DNA of 64,000 nt from the NCBI GenBank assembly GCA_964592425.1, contig CAZQCG010000025.1:1-64000 (forward strand), in the 5' to 3' direction. This DNA is from Viridilinea sp964592425. GTDB taxonomy: Bacteria; Chloroflexota; Chloroflexia; Chloroflexales; Chloroflexaceae. Shown here in pieces: positions 31,678 through 40,563 of this stretch. Each line of letters opens with the position of its first letter. Position 1 is the stretch's first letter. The translations under genes were made by a program, and so were the position numbers. The notes below the pieces were generated by a model, which did no database searches, was not told the origin of the DNA, and saw only the letters and a program-made list of their open reading frames with translations.

Positions 31678-32535
31678 TCAGCGCCGCTTGAGCACATCGA
31701 CCAACTCTTCCAGCGAAAGGGCCGAAGGCACCCGTGGGGGTGCCTTCGCCGTTCCACAGAGCAGCAGGCGGTGGCTCGGGTGCAAGTACCAGTCAGCCTC
31801 GCCATCCACCAGCTGTAAATCATGGTAGATCGGCTCAAGATCAACACTCGAACGGCGTTGCGCCGCAATGCCCATATAGCCACGTCGGTCGCGGTAGGCG
31901 TAGAGCACCGCTCCTCGCCCGTAGGCCAGCCGGCTTGAGCCACCATCATCGCTGGCCATCGCAATCCCCAACCCCCAGCGGGTTTTGAACTCCAGACGGC
32001 GCGTAAAGGCGCGCTCGAGGCGCAGCGTGCGCTGCTCATGCTCGTACCAGGCGTCCAAATTGGGTAACATCGCCTGGGCTACATGGTGGGGCCGGTTGGG
32101 ATAGAGCGCGTTGTAGCCAGCGATCAGATCCGTAATGTTGAAGAAGACCGTCTGACGACCTACCGCAGCCTCAGCATTATCGATACTGATGACCTGCTCA
32201 ACCATCCGCTGCAGCGCCTCATCCTGCGGCACCACCGCCCGACGCACTAACTCGGCGGCGCAGAGACTCGCATCAGCAACATGGTGATGATCAAAACGAC
32301 CACCCCCGGTATCGACATGGATGATAGCCGGGTCACTATCCACAGGCAGGTTATCTACTGTGCGGCCCGCCGGGACAAAAGCAAACTCCGCCTCGGCGGC
32401 ATCGCCAAAGCGTACCAGGATCCAGATCGCCACCAGGCAGTCGAGATCCGGTGCCAGGTGGCCGACAATGACAGTTGGAGCTACCAAGCGCGATCTGCTC
32501 ACCTTCCAGGGCTGCACTAACCATTGGGGTTTCAA
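31678..32535 (-). CDS. DHH-superfamily-like protein
   Basis: 285 residues. The first half has VIVGHLAPDLDCLVAIWILVRFG, IIHVDTGGGRFDHHHV and a later Asp (ISIDN), reminiscent of DHH/DHHA phosphoesterases, whose GH..PD.D and DHH motifs bind metal. The second half is unassigned. Function is unknown; a phosphohydrolase acting on a nucleotide or short RNA is the likeliest guess. The start is uncertain: the ATG at 32535 has no ribosome site, while a TTG about 36 bases inside follows GGAAGGTGAG. Confidence 0.65.
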   Translation of the reverse strand: MKPQWLVQPWKVSRSRLVAPTVIVGHLAPDLDCLVAIWILVRFGDAAEAEFAFVPAGRTVDNLPVDSDPAIIHVDTGGGRFDHHHVADASLCAAELVRRAVVPQDEALQRMVEQVISIDNAEAAVGRQTVFFNITDLIAGYNALYPNRPHHVAQAMLPNLDAWYEHEQRTLRLERAFTRRLEFKTRWGLGIAMASDDGGSSRLAYGRGAVLYAYRDRRGYMGIAAQRRSSVDLEPIYHDLQLVDGEADWYLHPSHRLLLCGTAKAPPRVPSALSLEELVDVLKRR

Positions 32536-32584
32536 TTATAACAAAGTTCTAGTATGAGAGTCAATGATGGCATCTCCCAGTTAC

Positions 32585-32956
32585 TTATGCTTCCTCTACT
32601 GCGTGGACGATCTGCTCAAGGCGCACCAGTTCGCCATGCACGCCAACCTCGACCGCGATCAGGTCGATCCGCCAGGCTACCGTCGGCGGCAGCCCATGCG
32701 CCTCCAGGTAAGCATAGGCCAGGGCGATCAACCGGCGCGCCTTAGCGCGGTTGATCGCCTCTTCCGGATGCCAGGGGCCACTGCGCCGGGTCTTAACCTC
32801 GACAAAGACGATCTGCTCATCAAGACGCGCAACAAGGTCAAGCTCACCATGGGGGCAACGCCAGTTACGCGCTTCCAGATGATAACCGCAGCGGATCAGG
32901 TAGGCGGCTGCGGCCGCTTCGCCGCTGCGCCCAAGGCCCTGTTTAGCTGAAGGCAT
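32585..32956 (-). CDS. yraN: YraN/UPF0102-family nuclease-like protein
   Basis: About 123 residues from the ATG at 32956, which overlaps the HNH gene end by 14 bases; longer starts (32974, 33010) are possible. The family pattern is clear: GRSGEAAAAAYLIRCGYHLEARNWR, GELDLVARLDEQIVFVEVKTR (the PD-(D/E)xK-like core) and a C-terminal WRIDLIAVEV. Role unknown; Holliday-junction-resolvase-like fold. Translated from the same message as the HNH gene. Confidence 0.92.
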   Translation of the reverse strand: MPSAKQGLGRSGEAAAAAYLIRCGYHLEARNWRCPHGELDLVARLDEQIVFVEVKTRRSGPWHPEEAINRAKARRLIALAYAYLEAHGLPPTVAWRIDLIAVEVGVHGELVRLEQIVHAVEEA

Positions 32957-33467
32957 ATTTGCGCCATACGTCATGGCGCTCAAGCTCACCAAGCAGGGCG
33001 AAGGCCACATACTGCGGCTGGCGCGGGGTGCTCAGGAGTTGCATATTCGCCTGTTCAGGCGTGCGCCCGCCCTTGCGGTGATTGCACTCACGACAGGCCG
33101 TGACCACATTCTCCCAGTTGGTTGTCCCGCCCTGCGAGCGTGGAAGGATATGATCCATGGTCAGATGGGTGCGCCCGGGCTGTAGACCACAGTACTGGCA
33201 GGTCTCACGGTCACGAGCAAAGACGCCGCGCCGTGAGCAGGGCAGCTTCAGCTTACGCGGGATGCGGATGTAACGCACCAGACGGATCACTACCGGCACA
33301 TCAAGGCTGATCGCCCGTGCACGCAGTTGCGCGGTTGCGGCTTCGACCAACTCTGCCTTCTCCTGGAGCAGCAGGATCACAGCCCGCCGTACGGAGATCA
33401 GCTGGAGCGGCTCGTAGCTGGCATTGAGCACCAGAACACGCTGTCCCAAGGCACCCACCCCCTTCAC
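32943..33467 (-). CDS. HNH endonuclease
   Basis: 174 residues. The N-terminus (QRVLVLNASYEPLQLISVRRA) is typical of the common stand-alone bacterial HNH proteins. The nuclease core holds CQYCG, LTMDHILPRSQGG, NVVTACRECNHRKGG: two CxxC zinc knuckles and the His-Asn-His set. Usually a chromosomal housekeeping-like gene of unclear role, not a homing enzyme. Followed by yraN in overlap. Confidence 0.93.
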   Translation of the reverse strand: MKGVGALGQRVLVLNASYEPLQLISVRRAVILLLQEKAELVEAATAQLRARAISLDVPVVIRLVRYIRIPRKLKLPCSRRGVFARDRETCQYCGLQPGRTHLTMDHILPRSQGGTTNWENVVTACRECNHRKGGRTPEQANMQLLSTPRQPQYVAFALLGELERHDVWRKYAFS

Positions 33468-33993
33468 ACTAGAACCTCTTGTCTGCCGACAAAGGCTCTC
33501 AGCACGAGGGGTTAGGGTGTGCGCCCCCCGGCTAGAGCATCAGGCCACACGTCAGACTGGCGGAAGAGACCGCACGAATGGCATGGAGCACCGCGCTTTG
33601 ACCGACGCCGCCCTGGCGTAAGTCTACGCAGGTGCTTTGCACCCCAAGAGCGTCGTTGCTCCGTATGGCACCCTCAAGGCGCATCAACCTAAATTGCCGC
33701 TTGCTATCCAACTCAGATAATCCCTGTTGAACCGCTCATGCCGGATTTTGTCCAGCTTTCTCGAATCTCAAGACAACGGTAACATAGACATGGATCTCTT
33801 GTCAAACATGGGCAACCACTTCACTGGCTCGCCACCTCCTCAGCGCCCCACCCTCCTGCAGCGTCCAGCTCGGACGGCGCTCTAGCTCCAGTACGTTTCA
33901 AGTAGGGGCAAGCGCAGATCGATCAAGGCCGATCAGCCGCAGAAGCTTTGCGGCTTTGCGGCTTTGCGTGAGCTTATCTGAACGATGTTGGTA
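33468..33993. other. Intergenic region, no gene seen
   Basis: About 525 bases between the HNH gene and the spermidine-synthase-like gene, both on the minus strand. No frame looks real. The only structure noted is a short tandem repeat, GCTTTGCG three times at 33945-33968, close to the stop of the downstream-lying gene. The HNH promoter is presumably here. Confidence 0.4.
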
Positions 33994-35688
33994 CTAGCTC
34001 CCCAGCGCCTCGCTGAAGATTAGCCCATCGATCAACTGCTCCACCGGGGCATGATCATCGGTGAAGGGTGCGTAGCGTGCCTCCGCGGGGCTGAACTCGC
34101 GTACCGGCCCGAAACGTCCCTCGACCAGCGCCCAGTACATCACGAGCTGGAGCGTCTGGTAGCGCAGTTGCGCCGCAGGGCTGGCGGCAGTAGCGGCCCG
34201 CTCGGCGATCAGCGCACTGTTACGCTCGAAGTTGGCTACCCCGTCGCCAACCGGCTGGTTTACGCCTACCAGGATCGCATTCGAGAAGCGCGTATCAATA
34301 ATATAGACCTGTGGAAAGACTGCACGCATGGTCGAGGCCAGCGCGTTGACCAGACGATCATCGCCGCTGGCCGGGCGCCCGGCGTTGACCACCGCAACCC
34401 CCTGCGGGGTCAGGCGTTCCCGCACTTGCGTGAAGAACTCGACCGTGGCCAGGTGGAAGGGGATGTAGGGCTGGTGGTAGGCATCCATACCGATTAAGTC
34501 GTAGTGCTGGTCAGTGCCAGCCAGCCAGGCCCGGGCATCGTCGGCGTAGGTTGTATAGTTGGGAAAGGCCGGGTCATCATCCTCCATGTCAAAATAACGC
34601 TGGCCCATCGCGCTGATCTGCGCATCGATCTCAACTGCATCGATTAGTGTGTCGGGGCCATAGATCGCCAGTAGCTGTTTGGGGATGCTGCCAGCTGCCG
34701 AACCGAGCATCGCAATGCGCCGCACCTGCTCAGGTGGTAGCTCAGGGTAGACGTAGGGGGCCACACTGAAATAGTCCCACGGCCCGCCATCGGTCAGCAG
34801 ATCAAGCGGGTTGCCGGTCTGCGCGTACTTCAGCCGATAGACCGAGTGGATGGCCTGGCCCTCGTTGAGAATAAGCACCCGGCGGCGATCAACCGTGCCG
34901 TTGTTATAGACCACGGCTTGCTCGGCGACCTGAATGTAGTTGTAGTCCGACTCACGCTCAGCCAGCAAGCGGCAGTCGCGGCAATCGGCCTGTTTGAGGC
35001 TGCCGCTGAGCAGGCTATGGACGGCGAAGAGTCCCACCACGGCGAGCAGCAGCAGGGCTGCCCGCCAGTCCCGCAGACCGATCAGGCCAAGCCCAGCCAG
35101 AAAGGCGGCAAAGAGAAAGATTGTCGCACTCGTACCAATCAATGGAATGAGCACCAGTACGGTCAGGAAGGTCCCAATGATCGAGCCGAGCGTCGAAAGC
35201 GCCGAGATCGTACCGGCTGTCCGCCCGGCCACGGCCACCCCCGCTTCGGCTTGGCGCAGTTGCAGGCGTACCGCAAAGGGGCCAACCATGGCCATCAGGA
35301 TCACCGGCGCAGCAAAGAGCAGCACCACTACCACCAGCGCGCCCAGGAAACCGCCTGCCGCCACCGCCCGCAAGGCGGCCTGGGCAAAGAGCAGCACCGG
35401 TCGGGCAATCAGGGGAATGAGTGCGCAGAGCAGACCAGCCCAGGTGATCAGCCAGTAGAGCAGACGCGGGTCGGGGTGACGGTCGGCCAATTGCCCACCC
35501 AACCAGTAGCCCAGCGCCAGGTAGGTCAGGGTCATGCCGATCACCACCGCCCAGATCGGCTGCGAGGTGCCGAAGTAGGGGGCCAGCAAGCGTGGCATCA
35601 CCATCTCGATGCCCAGGGTGCCTACGCCAGCCAGAAAGACGATTACTAAGAGCAGCCGACCTGGATCAGCAGCAGCGGGCCTGTCCAT
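33994..35688 (-). CDS. Fused membrane protein / spermidine-synthase-like protein
   Basis: 564 residues. The first ~215 residues form six or seven hydrophobic segments of the type found in fused MFS/spermidine-synthase proteins (VGTLGIEMVMPRLLAPYFGTSQPIWAVV). The C-terminal half is a spermidine-synthase-like Rossmann domain (RRVLILNEGQAIHSVY, RIAMLGSAAGSIPKQLL, IDAVEIDAQISAMGQRYF, YDLIGMDAYHQPYIPFHL). Key polyamine-binding residues were not verified, and many such fusions have no proven synthase activity. It lies 80 bases after yggT in the same direction. Confidence 0.85.
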   Translation of the reverse strand: MDRPAAADPGRLLLVIVFLAGVGTLGIEMVMPRLLAPYFGTSQPIWAVVIGMTLTYLALGYWLGGQLADRHPDPRLLYWLITWAGLLCALIPLIARPVLLFAQAALRAVAAGGFLGALVVVVLLFAAPVILMAMVGPFAVRLQLRQAEAGVAVAGRTAGTISALSTLGSIIGTFLTVLVLIPLIGTSATIFLFAAFLAGLGLIGLRDWRAALLLLAVVGLFAVHSLLSGSLKQADCRDCRLLAERESDYNYIQVAEQAVVYNNGTVDRRRVLILNEGQAIHSVYRLKYAQTGNPLDLLTDGGPWDYFSVAPYVYPELPPEQVRRIAMLGSAAGSIPKQLLAIYGPDTLIDAVEIDAQISAMGQRYFDMEDDDPAFPNYTTYADDARAWLAGTDQHYDLIGMDAYHQPYIPFHLATVEFFTQVRERLTPQGVAVVNAGRPASGDDRLVNALASTMRAVFPQVYIIDTRFSNAILVGVNQPVGDGVANFERNSALIAERAATAASPAAQLRYQTLQLVMYWALVEGRFGPVREFSPAEARYAPFTDDHAPVEQLIDGLIFSEALGS

Positions 35689-35767
35689 AGGTGCATACGC
35701 TCCACAAAAACCGTGCGGCCTGGTGCGTGGATGGCAGGGAGAACCGGGTTCTCCCTGCCCCGCCCAT

Positions 35768-36025
35768 TCAGATCACCCGTAGGATGAGATTATGCAAGAG
35801 CTGAATGAGCAGGATCGCTACCAGCGGCGAGAGATCAATCATACCCAGGTTCGGCAGGATGCTGCGGATCGGGCCAAGGATCGGCTCCGTGATCTCACGC
35901 AGGATCTGCGAGATGCGCATATTGCCCATCGGGTCGATCCACGAGATCAGCACCCGCCCGAGGATGGCAAACAGCAGGGCTTGAAAGAGCAGATTGACAA
36001 ATGTAACCAGAAAACCGGAGAGCAT
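35768..36025 (-). CDS. yggT: YggT-family membrane protein
   Basis: 85 residues from the ATG at 36025 (a TTG two codons earlier is possible; AAGG lies nine bases upstream of the ATG). Two membrane helices flank the conserved centre RVLISWIDPMG and ITEPILGPIRSILPNLGMIDLSPLVAILLI. Members are linked to osmotic tolerance in E. coli and to division or chloroplast biogenesis elsewhere. Located 28 bases after hisD, so probably cotranscribed. Confidence 0.93.
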   Translation of the reverse strand: MLSGFLVTFVNLLFQALLFAILGRVLISWIDPMGNMRISQILREITEPILGPIRSILPNLGMIDLSPLVAILLIQLLHNLILRVI

Positions 36026-36052
36026 GGACAAGACCTTTCTTACATGAGAGAC

Positions 36053-37339
36053 TCACGGCTCGAGCCGGGCGCGCACGGCAGCCGCATGGGCGTAGAGCCC
36101 TTCGGCTTCGGCGAGGCGCATAGCTGCCGGGCCGATGCGCGTCAGGGCGGTTGCATTCAGACCAACTAGCGAGATGACTTTGCGAAAATCGTCAACGTTG
36201 ACCGGCGAGGCATAGCGGGCCGTGCCTTCGGTGGGCATAATGTGCGAAGGGCCAGCACAGTAGTCGCCTAGCACCTCAAACGACTGCTCGCCGAGAAAGA
36301 CGCCTCCCGCATTGCGTACCCGCCCGACATAGGGCCAGGGGTCACGCAGCAGCAGGCAGAGGTGTTCAGGACCGTAGGCATTCGCGAGATCAAAGGCCGT
36401 CTCGAGATCAGGCACCACGATAATCGCACCACGGCTGCTTACCGCCTCAGCAGCGGCATGGGCATTCGTCTCAGGCAATGCTTCAAGCTGGCGACCCACC
36501 TCGGCCTGTACCGCGTAAGCCAGGTCAAGATCGGGGGTCAGCAGGATGGCGCTCGCCTCGACATGCTCGGCCTGGGCCAGCAGGTCGGCGGCAACATAGT
36601 TGGGCTGCGCCTCAGCATCAGCGATCACCATGGTCTCCGTAGGGCCCGGCAGGCTTTCGATCCCCACCGCGCCGTAGACAAGCCGTTTAGCCTGGATCAC
36701 AAAGCGGTTGCCCGGGCCAGCGATCTTATCGACCCGTGGCACACTTGAGGTACCGTAGGCCATGGCGGCGATGGCCTGGGCCCCCCCGATCGCAAAGACC
36801 CGCTCGACACCAACGATGGCCGCCGCTGCCAACACCACTGGGGCTGGCTCGCCGGTTGCGGGCCGGGGCGGCGAGCAGACGATCAATTCGGTAACCCCGG
36901 CCACGCGGGCTGGCACTGCCGCATGGATGAGCGACGAGGGTAGCGGTGCAGCCCCACCAGGAACGTAGATCCCAACCCGTTCGAGCGGCACCACCAGCTG
37001 GCCCCGCGCTCCTTCGACGCTGAAATCAACCCACGAGTTGCGCACCTGGCGCTCGTGAAAACGGCGTAGCTCGTTCACCGCCAGCTCAAGGGCGGCGATC
37101 AAGTCGGCGGGCAGGCTGGCGACGGCCGCATCCCAACGCGCCCGCGGTACCTCAAGCGCCACAGGGGCCACCCCATCGAAGCGGGCGCTCAGACTGCGCA
37201 CCGCCGTATCGCCACCGGCACGCACCTCAGCAATGATCGCCGCAACGGCGCGGGCCGTCTCCGCGTCTTCGTCAAGGGCGACGCGGCGCAAAACCCCGGC
37301 GTGGGCCAGGGCCAGATCAGTGACGATAGGGATGCTCAT
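36053..37339 (-). CDS. hisD: Histidinol dehydrogenase
   Basis: 428 residues, normal length. Catalyses the last two oxidations of histidine biosynthesis, from L-histidinol to L-histidine, using NAD and zinc. Family blocks are VGIYVPGGAAPLPSSLIHAAVPARVAG (start), VPRVDKIAGPGNRFV, VGIESLPGPTETMVIAD and LAQAEHVEASAILLT, GPEHLCLLL, and DYCAGPSHIMPTEGTARY near the end. It is isolated from other his genes here. Confidence 0.97.
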   Translation of the reverse strand: MSIPIVTDLALAHAGVLRRVALDEDAETARAVAAIIAEVRAGGDTAVRSLSARFDGVAPVALEVPRARWDAAVASLPADLIAALELAVNELRRFHERQVRNSWVDFSVEGARGQLVVPLERVGIYVPGGAAPLPSSLIHAAVPARVAGVTELIVCSPPRPATGEPAPVVLAAAAIVGVERVFAIGGAQAIAAMAYGTSSVPRVDKIAGPGNRFVIQAKRLVYGAVGIESLPGPTETMVIADAEAQPNYVAADLLAQAEHVEASAILLTPDLDLAYAVQAEVGRQLEALPETNAHAAAEAVSSRGAIIVVPDLETAFDLANAYGPEHLCLLLRDPWPYVGRVRNAGGVFLGEQSFEVLGDYCAGPSHIMPTEGTARYASPVNVDDFRKVISLVGLNATALTRIGPAAMRLAEAEGLYAHAAAVRARLEP

Positions 37340-37485
37340 GCATGAAGTCTTTCATAAAACTTTTTGCTCTATAAGCCATTATAGCCTGCCTTGCCCACTC
37401 CAACGACAGGCATGATGTTGGGCAGAGCTTGCGGGAGGCTTCTCTCTGTCAAGGTCTATTTAGCGCACTCTGATGCGCTCAAGGC

Positions 37486-37514
37486 TTGACAGTCAAGCCC
37501 TAATCACCTATGAT
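37486..37514 (+). promoter_or_regulatory. Consensus sigma70 promoter of the LGFP-like gene
   Basis: TTGACA (37486-37491) and TATGAT (37509-37514) are separated by exactly 17 bases, with transcription expected near 37521 and the ATG at 37632. The 110-base leader has no evident riboswitch. Confidence 0.8.
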
Positions 37515-37631
37515 AAGCAGCGCGGGTGTAAATGATAATCAGGTCAACCGTACTGCTTCATCTGCCCACTACCGCACCGGGTGTCACGCAGAGTTGAGGG
37601 ATTTGCTTTACGCGATCAGACGGAGCACCTT

Positions 37632-38621
37632 ATGTCTCAGCTACGCAGAGGATGGATAGGGACGCTGCTCTTACTGGTGGTGGTGCTGCTGAGTGCGCTA
37701 CCGGCGGCACCGGCTCAGGCTCAGGGGCGGCTCTACTTTCCCCAAACTGGTCACTTCCTGGGTGGTGCCTTCCGCTCTTTCTGGGAACGGAATGGTGGGG
37801 TTGAGATCTTCGGCTACCCGGTCTCGCCCGAGTTTGTGCAGAACCGTGACGGGCGCGTGGCCCAGTATTTCGAGCGGGCACGCTTCGAACTGAACGTGGT
37901 CAACGGCCAGGCGGTGATCGACCTGGGCCTGCTCGGACGTGAGTATCTGAGCGCCACCGGCCAGGGGTTCCCGCCGGTTGCCGCAGTTAACGCACCCGGC
38001 ATTCGCTTCTTCCCCCAGACGGGTCACACGCTTCGTGGTGAGTTCCGCAGCTTCTGGGAGCGCCGCGGCGCAGTGGCGATCTTCGGCTATCCCGTCAGCG
38101 AAGAGCTGGTGCAGCGCCTTGACGATGGGCGCAACTATATCGTGCAGTATTTTGAGCGCGGGCGCTTCGAGTTGGTCGGTAGCCGTGTGCGTCTGGCCAC
38201 CTTCGGCAGTCTTCTGGTGCCCTGCCAACTCCGCCCTGGCTACCCCGCCTCGGCCCCCCCGTCTGGCCCTGTGCCTGAGGGCGACTCTAAGGGTTGCGCC
38301 CCGGGTGGCGGCGGCGGCGGCGGCGGTGGCGTCGTGATCCCCAATGACCAGGCCCGCGTCTTCCCTAATCCCGCCCCTCCCGGCACCACCTTCGGCTTCG
38401 AGGCACGTGGCTACCAGCGCGGCGAAGAGGTGTCCCTCTGGCTCAACTTGCCCAATGGCAGCGCCCGTGAGCTTGGCTACCGCGCAATTGCTAATAGCGA
38501 CGGGGTTATCCTGGTCGGCTTCCTCACCCTGAGCAACGACCCCCTCGGCAACTGGAGTATTGTCGGCCAGGGTCTGCGCAGTAACGTCGTGCGTGTGGCA
38601 ACCTTCCAACTGGCACGCTAG
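37632..38621 (+). CDS. Secreted LGFP-like repeat protein with poly-Gly linker
   Basis: 329 residues from the ATG at 37632, preceded by GGAG and giving a good signal peptide (MSQLRRGWIGTLLLLVVVLL to AQA). Two ~75-residue repeats follow, each with FPQTGH.L.G.FRSFWER.G...IFGYPVS and QYFER.RFEL, the pattern of LGFP-like cell-wall-associated repeats frequent in Chloroflexota. A linker with nine consecutive glycines, encoded by a GGC/GGT run prone to slippage, leads to a C-terminal beta-sandwich domain (ARVFPNPAPPGTTFGFEARGY). Probably exported and surface-bound; function unknown. Confidence 0.82.
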   Translation: MSQLRRGWIGTLLLLVVVLLSALPAAPAQAQGRLYFPQTGHFLGGAFRSFWERNGGVEIFGYPVSPEFVQNRDGRVAQYFERARFELNVVNGQAVIDLGLLGREYLSATGQGFPPVAAVNAPGIRFFPQTGHTLRGEFRSFWERRGAVAIFGYPVSEELVQRLDDGRNYIVQYFERGRFELVGSRVRLATFGSLLVPCQLRPGYPASAPPSGPVPEGDSKGCAPGGGGGGGGGVVIPNDQARVFPNPAPPGTTFGFEARGYQRGEEVSLWLNLPNGSARELGYRAIANSDGVILVGFLTLSNDPLGNWSIVGQGLRSNVVRVATFQLAR

Positions 38622-38659
38622 CCAGGTTAGGTGGCGGCCCCACCGTAGCTAAGTAGAAG

Positions 38660-38700
38660 AAGGGCGTCGCAGCACATGCTGCGACGCCCTTTGGTTTCTC
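38660..38700 (+). terminator. Rho-independent terminator, convergent
   Basis: A perfect 14-base stem (38661-38674 with 38677-38690, AGGGCGTCGCAGCA) is followed by TTTGGTTTCTC. It lies between the convergent LGFP-like gene and rplY and may serve both. Confidence 0.8.
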
Positions 38701-38747
38701 AGACAGGTCGGCTGAGGCAGCGCCCCGCCTGCAAGCATTCGGCTTGC

Positions 38748-39386
38748 TTACTCTTCGTCGGCCTCGCGCGGGCGGCGGATCAGCTCGGGCTCAGCTGGAG
38801 TCGCCTCACTCAGCGGCTCCTCAAGCCCGGCACGTACTGCGGTAAGCGAGATGACCACGCTCTCGCTGTCGTTGAGGATCTTGTAGCCAGCGCTGCGAGC
38901 CAGATCGGCCACATGGATGCTCTTCTCAAAGCTGTCCAGCCCGCTGATATCCACCTCGATATGCTGGGGCAGTTCCGCTGGCAGTGCCTCGACCATCACC
39001 GTGTGCAGGGCATGGTTCAGCAGCGCATCGCCACGAACCACCAGCGGCGACTCACCAAACATGATCACCGGCACTTCGACATGGATCGCAACCAGCAGAT
39101 CAACCACCTTAAAGTCGATGTGAATGATGTCGCGCTTGACCGGGTGGCGCTGCACCTCCTGCACAAAGACCGAACTCTTGCCACCGTCAATACTCAGGTC
39201 GATCAGGGCCGTGCGCCCAACCTTGCGGTAGACCGTGTTGAACTCGCGGGTGTTAACCTGCACATTGATCGGGGCGAAACCTTTGCCATAGACCGTCGCG
39301 GGGATCAGGCCCTGGGTACGCAGGTGCTTGACCTTCTTGCCGAGCACGGTGCGCGTCTCTGCCTGCAGCGAAGCTGTTGTTGCCAT
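38748..39386 (-). CDS. rplY: 50S ribosomal protein L25/TL5 (Ctc type)
   Basis: 212 residues. The N-terminal 5S-rRNA-binding domain reads TRTVLGKKVKHLRTQGLIPATVYGKG; the C-terminal TL5/Ctc domain follows (FKVVDLLVAIHVEVPVIMFGES, LPAELPQHIEVDISGLDSFEKSIHVADL). The acidic extension at the end (EATPAEPELIRRPREADEE) is common in this form. GAGGAAC precedes the ATG. Located directly downstream of and convergent-free from the mch operon, on the same strand. Confidence 0.96.
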   Translation of the reverse strand: MATTASLQAETRTVLGKKVKHLRTQGLIPATVYGKGFAPINVQVNTREFNTVYRKVGRTALIDLSIDGGKSSVFVQEVQRHPVKRDIIHIDFKVVDLLVAIHVEVPVIMFGESPLVVRGDALLNHALHTVMVEALPAELPQHIEVDISGLDSFEKSIHVADLARSAGYKILNDSESVVISLTAVRAGLEEPLSEATPAEPELIRRPREADEE

Positions 39387-39454
39387 CGTTTGCTGTTCCT
39401 CATCTCACCACGGGCCACAGCGGCCCGGACGATACTCCCACAGCGGGTCACAAG

Positions 39455-39481
39455 GGTGCCCGGCGTGGGATGCCGGGCACC
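39455..39481 (-). terminator. Hairpin after the 3-hydroxypropionate operon
   Basis: GGTGCCCGGC and its complement GCCGGGCACC flank a seven-base loop, ten bases past the mch stop, followed on the minus strand by CTTGTG. A strong stem with a weak T-tract. Confidence 0.65.
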
Positions 39482-39490
39482 GAAGGGGAA

Positions 39491-40552
39491 TTATACCATA
39501 GACATCCGGCGCGGCATCAGCACGGTGTAGTCGAAGTCGAGTACGACGGCAGGATCGTAGCCGCCGGTCGGGGCCTGGTCGGGGAAGTCGGCGCAGGGGC
39601 GATCTTTGGTGGCAACGGTGCGGATGCGTAGCGCCCCCAGGTCGTTGCGGCCAGGCAGGCTGCTACGCTCCAGGATGCTTGACCAGGCGTAGATCGTGTC
39701 ACCGGCGAAACTGGGGTTACTATGCCGCCCGCCGTTGATCGCGGCCAGGCTGAGGGCGTTGGCCAGGCCATTGAAGGAGAGCGCACGGGCCAGGCTGATG
39801 ATGTGCCCACCATAGACGATGCGCCGCCCGAAGCGCCCCTCCCGTTCGACATGCTGGTTGAAGTGAACCCGCGCTGTATTCTGGTAGAGCCGCGCCGCCA
39901 GCATATGATCGGCCTCTTCGATGGTGATGCCATCAACATGGTCGATCCGCTCCCCCGGCTCGTAGTCCTCCCACAGGTAGGGGCTGCCAGCTCGATCCAG
40001 GTCGTAGACCCCCGGCTCAAGCCGGTAGGGCACCACCAGATCCGCGGCAGACACCGCTGCTGGCAGCTCAGGCACAACCGGCGTGGGCGCGGGCAACTCC
40101 GGATCACGCTTGCGCACCATCACCCAGCGCACATACTCAACCACCATCTCGTCGCGCTGGTTCAGCCCAAGCGAGTGGACATAGACAACGCCTGTCTTGC
40201 CATCCTTGTTCTGGCGCAGCCCGATCACGCGTGAGTTCGTGCTGAGCGTATCACCAGGATAGACCGGCTGCCCAAAACGCCCGCCAGCATAGCCCAGGTT
40301 GGCAATCGCGTTGAGCGAAATGTCAGCGACTGTCTTGCCGAAGACCAGGTGAAAGACGAGCAGGCTGTCGAGCGGCGCACCCGGCAACCCCAGGCTCGCC
40401 GCAAAGGGTGCCGACGAGCTAACCGCAAAACGTGGGCCGTAGAGCGCCGTGTAGAGCGCCACATCGCCCGCACTGACCGTGCGCGGCGTGGCATGGGCAA
40501 ACGTCTGGCCCAGGGCGAAATCCTCGAAAAAGTTGCCGCCTGAAGTCTTCAT
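39491..40552 (-). CDS. mch: Mesaconyl-C1-CoA hydratase (beta-methylmalyl-CoA dehydratase)
   Basis: 353 residues. Converts erythro-beta-methylmalyl-CoA to mesaconyl-C1-CoA in the 3-hydroxypropionate bicycle. The sequence closely follows the Chloroflexus aurantiacus enzyme as I remember it: NFFEDFALGQTFAHATPRT, PLDSLLVFHLVFGKTVADIS, NLGYAGGRFG-x-x-VYPGDTLST, HVDGITIEEADHMLAARLYQ, RRIVYGGHIISLARALSFNG and FDYTVLMPRRMS. It is a double-hotdog (MaoC-like) protein. Last gene of the smtA-smtB-mct-mcl-mch run, 11 bases after mcl. Confidence 0.96.
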   Translation of the reverse strand: MKTSGGNFFEDFALGQTFAHATPRTVSAGDVALYTALYGPRFAVSSSAPFAASLGLPGAPLDSLLVFHLVFGKTVADISLNAIANLGYAGGRFGQPVYPGDTLSTNSRVIGLRQNKDGKTGVVYVHSLGLNQRDEMVVEYVRWVMVRKRDPELPAPTPVVPELPAAVSAADLVVPYRLEPGVYDLDRAGSPYLWEDYEPGERIDHVDGITIEEADHMLAARLYQNTARVHFNQHVEREGRFGRRIVYGGHIISLARALSFNGLANALSLAAINGGRHSNPSFAGDTIYAWSSILERSSLPGRNDLGALRIRTVATKDRPCADFPDQAPTGGYDPAVVLDFDYTVLMPRRMSMV

Positions 40553-40563
40553 AGGTACGTACC

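Noticed and set aside
34846..35649. Plus-strand frame of 267 codons opposite the spermidine-synthase-like gene
   Set aside because: The Gln/His/Arg-rich product fits an antisense shadow of a membrane-protein gene.
37698..38609. Minus-strand frame of 303 codons opposite the LGFP-like gene
   Set aside because: The plus-strand gene has signal peptide, repeats, promoter and terminator; the antisense frame has none.
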